Assembly: GCA_036897625.1 (NCBI GenBank)
Contig: JAYMTA010000386.1
Coordinates: 1 to 30,067, forward strand
Reading direction: 5' to 3'
Source: Pelargonium cotyledonis
Taxonomy: Eukaryota; Streptophyta; Magnoliopsida; Geraniales; Geraniaceae
Length of the DNA stretch: 30,067 nt
Of the stretch, positions 23,073 through 30,067 are shown piece by piece (within the stretch, counting starts at the first letter, position 1; each line of letters begins with the position of its first letter). The translations under genes and the position numbers were made by a program. The notes beneath the pieces are model-generated. The model was not told where the DNA came from and did not search any database. It saw nothing but the letters and a program-made list of their open reading frames with translations.

Positions 23073-23316
23073 AGTACACAATTTGCAGACATAGAACACG
23101 AAAAATTTCACAACACACCAACATAAGTGCAATATCAAGTCAAATTTTGCAGGAGTACACAATTTGTAGACATAGAACACAAAAAATAAACCCAAATACA
23201 CCAACATAAGTTCAATATCAAGTAAGTTTAGCAGAAGTACACAATTTACAGACATAGAACACAAAAAATTTCACAATAAACCAACATAAGTTCTATATCA
23301 AGTCAAATTTAGCAAT
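23073..23316. repeat. Three 81-82-bp tandem repeats filling gene T intron 1
   Basis: Units start AGTACACAATTTGCAGACAT at 23073, 23154 and 23236, each ending with a CCAACATAAG...ATATCAAGT block. They occupy most of the intron 23318-23027 between the start exon and the FAR1 exon. Confidence 0.88.
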
Positions 23317-23374
23317 ACCTGTACAATTCGTCGCTATCTTCATCAAGCAAACAATGAGGTTTCTTTCTCGTCAT

Positions 23375-23763
23375 CGTCCAAATTTTGATCAGTCGTCAAA
23401 ATTTAGAGTGCACAACAAGCTTCTATTGTCTTCATAACCTAACATGAAGATGCTTTCATATTCAAACATAATACGTCTCACCCCACCATTGAAATATAAT
23501 AATTAGTATTCATGTTTTACTTTACCAACTTCGCACCATTGACAAATTATAAATCTCTTATTCAGATCTATAATTTCCATTACTTCCTACAAAACCTTTC
23601 CTCACGAATTGTTCTTCTCTACGCTTTCTACACAGTATGTTTCTTCCTTCAAATCAATAATTTTTGAGCAATTGTCCTCTTCGATTCATTTTCTTTTGTG
23701 GGGCTGGGTTTATTTTCAAGTCTCATATCATACTTTTGACCCTTTTAAGTTTTTGTCCCAGCC
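23375..23763. promoter_or_regulatory. Divergent spacer between gene T and the plus-strand GRF gene
   Basis: About 390 bp separates the two start codons on opposite strands, so the genes probably shared a promoter region. I see no clear motif. T- and C-rich runs lie before the GRF start. Confidence 0.35.
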
Positions 23764-24304
23764 ATGTTCGAGTACAAAATGAAAGTGGATTACGAAGGCG
23801 AGAAAAGATTTTGTTGCTCGGCTGTTCCTGCTGTTCGTCTTATCGCATGGACGGAGAAGAATCCGGCTCGAAGATTTTATCACTATTCATTTTTCTTGGT
23901 AAACTTCTAATTTATTACCTATCATTTAGCTACATATTACGGTCAAATTGTGGGGGCGTTACAAATTTGTTTTTCTATGCAGATAAAAACCAGGAATTGT
24001 GGTTTCTTTGATTGGCTTGACGATGATTTGCTTGAACACACATATTACAAAACAAGTCATCAAGGAGTTATATGAAGATAAAAAGTTCTTGATGCAGGAA
24101 TTGACGAGCATGAAGCAGAGATGTTCCAATGTTTATCATAGCAGCAACTCCACCTTCTGCACTGGGTCTTCAAGCTCATCAACAATGCACATTGCTCCTA
24201 CCAATGACAACAAAATTCTTCACAATAGGAAACCTTTCCATTGTGGTTTTGGAATTTTCCTACTTGTTGCAGTCATCGCTGTTATATGGATGATATGCTT
24301 TTAA
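23764..24304 (+). pseudogene. GRF-type zinc-finger protein with C-terminal membrane tail, frameshifted
   Basis: GRF zinc fingers are small nucleic-acid-binding modules found in plant transposon-linked and DNA-repair proteins. Exon 1 23764-23898 encodes RFCCSAVPAVRLIAWTEKNP then ARRFYHYSFF; exon 2 from 23983 encodes NCGFFDWLDDDLLEHTYYK. The splice is phase 0 and the signature N-P-G-R-R-F...C-G-F-F-x-W is recognisable, though Gly is Ala and a zinc Cys is Tyr. A one-base shift near 24050 moves into the frame KQVIKELYEDKKFLMQELTS (coiled-coil-like), then a Ser-rich stretch, and ends with a hydrophobic segment GIFLLVAVIAVIWMICF, likely a tail anchor. The degenerate zinc ligands and frameshift argue against function. 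Confidence 0.75.
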
Positions 24305-24779
24305 GGAATTGATGTATCAAGCAATCAGTTGCTCCAACTATTGGTCTCCCACTTGTATTCAGTTTATTATCAATGGAAATATGTTGTGCTTTGTTTGTTT
24401 TTATTATTCTTACAACAATGTTTCATTAAGTGTTCATGTATAATGATCATTACATGTCTTCGACTACAACGAGCTTGTCTTCCCTTCACATGGATGCTTC
24501 TTATTCATGTACAAACCATTACACCGGCTTTCGAATCATTTGTGGAAAAATCAAAAAACAATAGTATCTATAATCATGAACCCTAATAACAGAAAATGTG
24601 AACAAAATTCATTCATTCGTACTTTTAGGTGTTCAATGACCATATGATGTCTACATTACATTGCATTCTTAATTAACAAATTAAGTCCTGATTTCATGAA
24701 ATGTAATTACATATAATACATATAAATCTACCATCAACACAGTAGCATATAATGTTATCAGTTTCTCCACAATATGCTT
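24305..24779. other. Convergent 3' spacer between the two GRF genes
   Basis: No gene seen. An open plus frame at 24329-24586 has no recognisable features. Polyadenylation of both genes probably falls here. Confidence 0.35.
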
Positions 24780-25248
24780 TCATTCAACACTGTGTTCATT
24801 CTTCTTTGACTCAACAGCATTTTTCCTAATACTTTCTGAAGAATCCGCGGTAGAATACAAATATGCGCCCATGGTCATCAAATTTTTTTTTTCTTCCTTC
24901 AACTTTCTTTTTTCTTCACGCAGACCATTCAATAGATCCACATAATAAGGGCAAAGTTCAGGGTCGAACCATTCCATAAAATTACATCCCTTCTACACAA
25001 CAAATTTAAATTAACAGATACTCTATTACAAATTACTAGAAACGAACTAACAGAAATGTTGGATGTACCTCATTCACACAACAAAAGAATCTTCTACCGG
25101 GATTGCCCTTCGACCACGATGTTATTCTTGGTGCTCGTTTTCTGCATTTACAATAAACAACTTCACCTTTGTACCACAACCCTTGTTGACGTTGGTAGTT
25201 ACCAAATCCAGCCAAGGCTTCACCTTTGCTCTCTGAATGGAAACCCAT
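24780..25248 (-). CDS. GRF-type zinc-finger protein, intact two-exon frame
   Basis: ATG at 25248; exon 1 25248-25069 (60 codons), donor GTACAT, intron to 24993, exon 2 24992-24780 (70 codons plus stop). About 130 residues, no lesion. The finger reads VVYCKCRKRAPRITSWSKG, NPGRRFFCC and KGCNFMEWFD: Cys ligands, the N-P-G-R-R-F signature and the final Cys/Trp all present, split by the phase-0 intron at the same place as in the plus-strand GRF gene. The C-terminal half (NGLREEKRKLKEEKKN) is charged and probably a coiled coil. Unlike its neighbour it has no membrane tail. A nucleic-acid-binding role follows from the family only. It is the most nearly intact gene in the window. Confidence 0.8.
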
Positions 25249-26023
25249 CTGAAATTTTTAGGCTACTGAAGAGCAACAACCATGTCTTCTACATATGAAC
25301 TGTTCCACTACTAACCATTACAAATATGTGAATGCTTTTTCACATACATAATTACTAGCTTACCCTTCTATATCAACCCATATTACCATCAACCAATTCA
25401 AAAATGTACTTCTTCGCGTCATTGGAAACTAATTAATCAACCTATTACAAACACAAAATGAAAACCAAATGCCTCGTGACCATTACTGTTTGATAATCAC
25501 TATTACAATATATTCTATCGCACCATTTGAAATGTATAATTCTAACCGGGTCATTCCCATAACCCGGTGCTACAGTGTCGGCTTGAGCCATTTTTTGGAC
25601 AAAAAGTTGCTATCAACCAATCATGACTAGCCATGTGTAGTACATGTAAAATACACGTGATTTGGATACATGCGCTAAAAGTCTCTCTTTATATTGTAAG
25701 CAAATAAAAAATTAAATTCATGTGTGCCAGAATCTCATAGCATATATAGACAGTACTTTAATGTTGATATAATCAGACAACAGCAACACAACCAAAATAG
25801 TTATACAGCAACACAATACTTGTAATGCCTATCGGAAAGGTCAATTGCATGTGAACAGACCAACAAACTGAGACGGAGTCGCTTTGCCGAAAAATGGCAC
25901 AACCACTAAAATAAACACAAATAAACCCAAACTCATAAATACTCATGGATTAAAACATTAAAGGACGAACATCACTTAATTAAATCTCAAGCAATTCTAA
26001 AATAAGTTGGCTATGATACCACT
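25249..26023. other. Non-coding stretch, partly LTR-element interior
   Basis: No coding frame recognised. The right end (to about 26021) is next to a primer-binding site, so some of this is the internal part of a retroelement read leftward. I could not find the second LTR, so its left limit is unknown. Confidence 0.35.
26011..26021 (-). other. Primer-binding site for initiator Met tRNA
   Basis: The minus strand reads TGGTATCATAG, one change from the plant initiator-tRNA site TGGTATCAGAG, two bases inside the LTR end. Confidence 0.65.
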
Positions 26024-26548
26024 TGATGGAAATTAGCAGTAAAATCATACTTATTCATGAATCAAACTTGCCCATAAATTACTTGAGAATGAGATGAATG
26101 ATAGAAATCGAAAGCGTACCTAACTCCATAAGCTTGCTGACTTGAATCCAGGTTTGAGAATCTTCTAAACAATCATATCACACTTCTGACTCTCTGGAAT
26201 TTTGAGATGGGTGCAGAACTTTGAGAGAATGACCAGTTTATGGAAAGTGAAGCAAGACGTTGTTCAAGGATCACACCATTTTACGTATTGTAACTGAATG
26301 GGTGAAATTACCAATAAGCCCATCATATATTAGCAATTAACACCACAGGAATTCTACACTTTATATTTTAATCCTCACACTTTATTTTATATGACTAGGA
26401 CCATACATATAATTAGTTCTTTACAAATATGTCCCTAAACTATATGTTAATGTATAATATACAATTATTAATGCAATACATGTACGTCTACATGTCTTAA
26501 TGCATATGCTAATGCATACACATGTGTTATAAAGTTCAAATTCCAACA
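26024..26548 (-). mobile_element. LTR of a retrotransposon (5' LTR, minus orientation)
   Basis: On the minus strand the unit starts TGTTGGAATTTGAACT at 26548 and ends ...TTTCCATCA at 26024, so it has TG...CA ends and matching inverted tips (TGTTGGAA/TTCCATCA). It is 525 bp and is followed by the primer-binding site. No partner LTR, gag or pol is visible, so the element is truncated, deleted or very small. Non-coding; it lies directly before the LINE open frame. Confidence 0.65.
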
Positions 26549-26564
26549 AACTGTTGATACTACT

Positions 26565-27035
26565 TTGATCAACAACAATTCATTTGGGGTTTTAATGGAT
26601 TTGGAGGATGGTGAATTACCTATTATCAGTATTGAGGAAGCTATTCTCCAACAACAAATTCAATCACATGAAGGCCCAGCCATGGTTGATCAGCAACTAA
26701 ATGTGCAGGACAGGTTGGCCAATGTGATGGGGCATGGGTTAGTTGAGCAAAAGGAGACTAGTAGCAGGGTAGACAAAGACGAGGCTGAAGAGATAGCTTG
26801 GACTTTGGTGGAGGCCAATACTCTAGTCGCCACACTCAACAATCATGATCCCATCATCCCGTCTCCTGGGATAAGTGCATCTAATTCTATTTTGCCTTCT
26901 ACTTCAATTGATACTACTGATTCTGATTCTAGTAACTTTACCGCTTCTACTCAACCGTCAGCCGCTAAGGCTCAACGAAAGACAACTCGTACTGCTGCCA
27001 AGCAGGCTATTACCAAAATGAAACAGTTTAGATGA
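26565..27035 (+). pseudogene. LINE ORF1 C-terminal part
   Basis: 157-codon frame starting in mid-sequence (no ATG at the edge), low complexity and Ser/Thr/Gln-rich, ending KTTRTAAKQAITKMKQFR at TGA 27033-27035. The LINE ORF2 ATG overlaps at 27032 (ATGA). Assignment as ORF1 rests on this position. The 5' part of the LINE is missing, probably cut by the LTR element at its left. Confidence 0.55.
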
Positions 27036-29390
27036 TTAAGTTCCTTGTGTGGAACATTCGGGGTTGTGGTGGCCCTGCAAAGCATCGGTCTTTGTCTAAT
27101 TTGATTCGAACTAATAAACCGAATATTGTTGTGTTATTGGAGCCTAAGCATGATGAAGTTTTCTTAACTTCTTTTGCTCATCAATTACATTTTAGTTAGT
27201 ATTATCATTTACATCCTGTAAATACTCACATTTGGATTTTATCAGACTTATCTTGTCAGGTGGAGGTTATTAGAGGTTTCAGGCAAGCTAATTCCTGCTC
27301 GATTCGAAGTGGTTCGAACTTAAAATTTACTCTTCATGCAGTTTATGCGAGTTGCTCAAGGTCTGAGAGGCGTGAATTAAGGGACTATTTCTCCTCAGAC
27401 TCTCTTGATCTGTCGCAGCCTATGATTTTTTTTGGTGATTTTAACACCTACTCCAGTGTTGATGAGAAAATCGGAGGGGTTGGTCATGATCTTGGTTCGA
27501 TGAATGATTTCAATGATTGGATTCAGGATTTGGGTTTAGTTGATGCGGGTTTTTCCGGCTCACGATTCACATGGACTAATAATCAAGAAGGACGAAGTCA
27601 AATTTGGTCTCGCCTAGATAGAGCTCTATATTCTTCCAACTTTCCGGTTTCGGTCCGTGTCAATCACCTTGCGCAATCACTGTATGATCATACTCCTTTA
27701 TTGTTGGAACTTGGTATGACTGCCAATTTTCATGGGAGGTTTCATTTTTTTAAACATATGGACATCTTATGCTAGTTTTTTGCCATTAATTTGAGACAAT
27801 TGGGATTGTGGGTTTTGGGCGGACCCATTGTTTCGTGTTCATCATAAGTTGGTTAACATCTGTCGTGTACTCAAGAGATGGAATTGGGAGATTTTTGGTG
27901 ACTTAAAACTGAAAATTTCCAAGGCTAAAGATGAATTATTTAAGGCGGAATTGGACCTCGCCTCGGGTTTTACTCAAGACAGATTAGCTACTCATTCTCA
28001 AGCTAAATTAATTCTTGATGAAACTTTACATATGGAGGAAGACATGCTTAAGCGAAAGGTAGGGATGTACAAAATTATCCATAACCCGCTCAAACCGCCC
28101 CGTCCTCGCCCCCGTTTAAACCGCCCCGCCATAACCGTGGAACCGGACAGCTCCCACGGCCAACCCGCCAAGAAAACGGGTGGCTCATGGTTTACAAAAG
28201 TCTAATCCGCGGTTCAAACCGCCCCACCCGCCAACTCTTTAATTAAAATTAATGTTGCTAAAAATTAAATGCTTTGACACGTTAAAACCCATTATTGATA
28301 AAGTCAAAAAAAGAACTCATTATGGACAATTGGAAATACAATATTTGTTTTTTTTTTTTTTTTTTTTGGAAATAAAATATTCAATGCTCATTGAATGTAA
28401 AAAGTGGTGGGATCCACCAGAGTTATTAGAAATATATTTTAATTTAAAAAATTGGTAAAAATATGTTTTTTACTTTTATGAGTTCAATCCCACATCGTTT
28501 ACACACTGGAAAATGATTTAAAATTTTGTCTATATATATCTTTTTATTTTCCGAAAGTCAGAATCACTCATGGCTTGCTTTTTAGTGGGCCTAGTGTATA
28601 TTATGAATGAAGTCTTAAAATGGGACTTACAAGTCTTTATTTTATTTATATTCAAAAAATTATTTTTAGTATCATTCAGCTTTTGTACGGGCGGTTTACG
28701 GGTAACCCGTCAAACCGTCCGCCAATCTTGAGCAAGTAACCCGTGATTTTATGAGTTAACACGGGTGGCTCACGGATTATTTTTTCCAATCGCTAGTAGG
28801 GGGGCGGTGCGGTTTTTGGCTTCACGGGTGGGGTAACCCCGCCTGTTCCTAGCAAAAGGCAAGTAATAATTGGCTAGGCTACAAAAACAATGCCTTTTTT
28901 CATGCTTCACTTAAAATCAGGCAAGCACGGCCACCAATCTGAGTTAACATGAAAATGTTTGGATTGAAGATGAGCAAATTCTTGGAGATTTGGCAGTTAA
29001 TCATTTCTCATCTATTTTAACAAGTACTGGGCAGCAAATGGATATTGTTTTGTTTAGGGTGGTTCCTTCCACTGTGACTATGGAGCAAAATCAAGTTCTA
29101 ACAGCTCGCCCATTGGAGGAGGAGATATGGGCAGTGGTTTCGGGATTAAATGCTCACAGTGCTCCTAGTCCGGATGACTTCACGGGTAAGTTTTTCACGT
29201 GTTGTTGGGATGTAATTTGTATGGATGTTATTGAGGCTGTGCAGGCTTTCTTCAATGGTCATGCTTTACTTAAGGCTTTTACCTCTTCGTTATTGGTTTT
29301 AATTCCGAAGTCGGACTTGCCTACGTCTTTTTCAGAATTTAGGCCAATCAGTTTATGTGGTTTTCTTTATAAGGTGATGTCGAGAATTAT
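27032..29390 (+). pseudogene. LINE ORF2: endonuclease and start of reverse transcriptase, interrupted
   Basis: The endonuclease begins at ATG 27032 (MIKFLVWNIRGCGGPAKHRS) with VVLLEPKHDE, MIFFGDFNTY, FTWTNNQEGRSQIWSRLDRA and YDHTPLLLEL, the ordered motifs of plant L1-type non-LTR elements. TAG at 27197-27199, a frameshift near 27760 and TGA at 27792-27794 interrupt it. The linker region (FRVHHKLVNICRVLKRWNWE) is split by the hAT element at 28060-28851. It resumes with ILGDLAVNHFSSIL, then the RT start FTSSLLVLIPKSDLPTSFSE and FRPISLCGFLYKVMSRI, and is cut at about 29391 by another element. Dead on several counts. Confidence 0.88.
28060..28851. mobile_element. Non-autonomous hAT-like element
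   Basis: It splits LINE ORF2. Flanks are GCGAAAGG (28052-28059) and GCAAAAGG (28852-28859): an 8-bp target duplication with one mismatch, typical of hAT. Ends are TAGGGATGTAC and, inverted, TAGGAACAGGC: short imperfect terminal repeats. Subterminal zones are rich in CCGCCCC/AACCCGC on the left and GGGGCGG/GGGGTAACCCC on the right. Inside is a long T-run (about 28350-28367) and no transposase. Confidence 0.75.
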
Positions 29391-30067
29391 AAAGGGTTAA
29401 TTGTTTTCAGGTCCCCTGAACTGCTTTTTTTTAGAGTTAACCCCTGTACTTGGACTTTAGTTGTTTCGAACTCTGTACTGTACTTTTTATTATTTCAACT
29501 CCTGAACCTGCTGTAGCCGGTTGACCCATGCCACGTCGCCGACTGTGCCACGTAGGCATGCCACGTCAGACGTCTAGCATGGCTAATATGTGGGCCAAAA
29601 CTATATAAAAAAAAACGAGTCTAGGGGGTCTTGAAGCATTTCACCCAAATAAAAATAAAAATAAAAATAAAATTTTGTAATTAATTTGTTTTTTCTCTTT
29701 GAGCTTTTTTTGTACATATCACAAGGTTAGTGGGCATATGAAACTTTTTTTCAGTGTAGTTGGATTTGAAGGCGATTGGGAGTAGAGCCACTGTTGTTGA
29801 CAATGAATGGGTCTCGATTGGGAGTCGCAAAAATGTCACATTTTTTTACAGTTAGGGCGGAGCCAAATTCGAGAATTGTGTTTCAGTTCGACGACAAGCT
29901 GGAGTGTAGTTCTCAAGTTTTTTAGATTTAAGGGAACGAACGGCAAGCGGTTTTCACTTACAAGTTCAGTTGCAGATACTCCGATAATCGAAATTTGAGG
30001 AAGAGAGGATAGTGAAATTTGGCCCCTTAATTTATGTTTAATTTTTTGCATTTTTTCTATAAAAAAT
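29391..30067 (+). mobile_element. Left part of a second MULE-like element, truncated by the window
   Basis: The LINE reverse transcriptase frame stops at about 29390 where GGGTTAATTGTTTTCAGGTC begins. The style (GG-T-AAATTG/TTAATTG start, CCCTGTACTTGGACTTTAG, then CCACGTC-rich sequence with GCCACGTCAGACG) resembles the Pack-MULE TIR at 9648. The right end is outside the window, so TIR and target duplication cannot be confirmed. The rest is AT-rich with an (AAATA)n run at 29647-29672; no coding frame recognised. Confidence 0.5.
29647..29672. repeat. (AAATA)n microsatellite
   Basis: AAATA repeated about five times in the second MULE-like element. Confidence 0.9.

Larger units (their letters stand above)
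19640..23374 (-). pseudogene. Gene T: FAR1/MULE/SWIM transposase, nonsense-riddled
   Basis: Mutator-like transposase of the FAR1/FHY3-related type. Exon 1 23374-23319 (MTRKKPHCLLDEDSDEL), then exon 2 from 23026 with the FAR1 DNA-binding region: VVGMMFKDTDTLTEFYKAFA, then after a one-base shift near 22380 SKKLGCKASLKCAW and NLEHNHCVDP. The MULE core follows: NVFWCDA and VICFDT (first Asp), YHMPFAPFVGVNHLGQT from 21737, AILTDQVKAIRAAVAAVFP (second Asp), then YIDQHITLTEFIAKYDKALQ. The SWIM zinc finger is CTCNRFVTCGIICRHMYVIF near 20890. In-phase exons 20250-20152, 20027-19935 and from 19847 continue to about 19640. Stops interrupt at least eleven codons, several where Trp (TGG to TAG or TGA), Arg or Gln is expected. 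About 20 residues seem lost near 21480. A defunct transposase; the last exons' membership is inferred from matching phases. Confidence 0.88.

Noticed and set aside
23073..23316. Possible CRISPR-like array
   Set aside because: Units are contiguous with no unique spacers, and this is plant DNA; it is an intronic tandem repeat.
24329..24586. 85-codon plus frame after the GRF gene
   Set aside because: No motif, odd composition, lies in a 3' spacer.
1..30067. tRNA or rRNA genes
   Set aside because: No cloverleaf with A/B box pairs or rRNA-like sequence was recognised by eye; the only tRNA-related match is the retroelement primer site.

Overview
This is plant nuclear DNA, most likely from a eudicot. 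It is AT-rich and has GT-AG introns, plant-only protein families (FAR1/MULE transposase, plant-mobile-domain-like and Ulp1 genes, FBD-type F-box, FBL3-like F-box/LRR) and nested plant transposons. I cannot name the species. Most genes are broken, so it reads as a transposon-rich accessory or pericentromeric-type region. All exon boundaries come from splice-site and frame reading by eye.

Layout. 0-1.2 kb: AT-rich, no gene. 1.2-1.9 kb (+): C-terminal two exons of a SUMO-like protein with the di-glycine. 3.2-4.7 kb (-): F-box/FBD pseudogene. 4.7-5.1 kb (+): LINE endonuclease fragment. 5.55-11.45 kb (-): gene A, a decayed gene with a plant-mobile-domain-like domain (PMD-like), an acidic linker containing four 90-bp repeats, and an Ulp1-type end. 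A 1.19-kb Pack-MULE carrying a fragment of an FBL3-like gene sits in one of its introns. 12.57-15.63 kb (+): gene B, same architecture, divergent from A. 16.08-18.91 kb (-): gene C, same architecture, convergent with B. 19.6-23.37 kb (-): gene T, a FAR1 + MULE + SWIM transposase pseudogene. 23.76-24.30 kb (+) and 24.78-25.25 kb (-): two convergent GRF zinc-finger genes, the second intact. 26.02-26.55 kb: a lone LTR with an initiator-tRNA primer site on the minus strand. 26.57-29.39 kb (+): a LINE broken by a hAT-like element (8-bp target duplication) and then by a MULE-like terminus that runs off the window.

How it fits together. Genes A, B and C share exon structure (PMD-like exon ending in a V-H-V-L-L motif at a phase-0 intron; B and C share an 84-nt exon before the catalytic region), so they are diverged paralogues. 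Ulp1-bearing Mutator-like elements are known in plants, and a MULE transposase lies beside these genes. The SUMO-like and GRF zinc-finger genes make the collection unusual: SUMO substrate, SUMO-protease relatives and a DNA transposase within 25 kb. Each Ulp1-like copy has a different catalytic defect, so any function would concern ancestral or related intact copies elsewhere.
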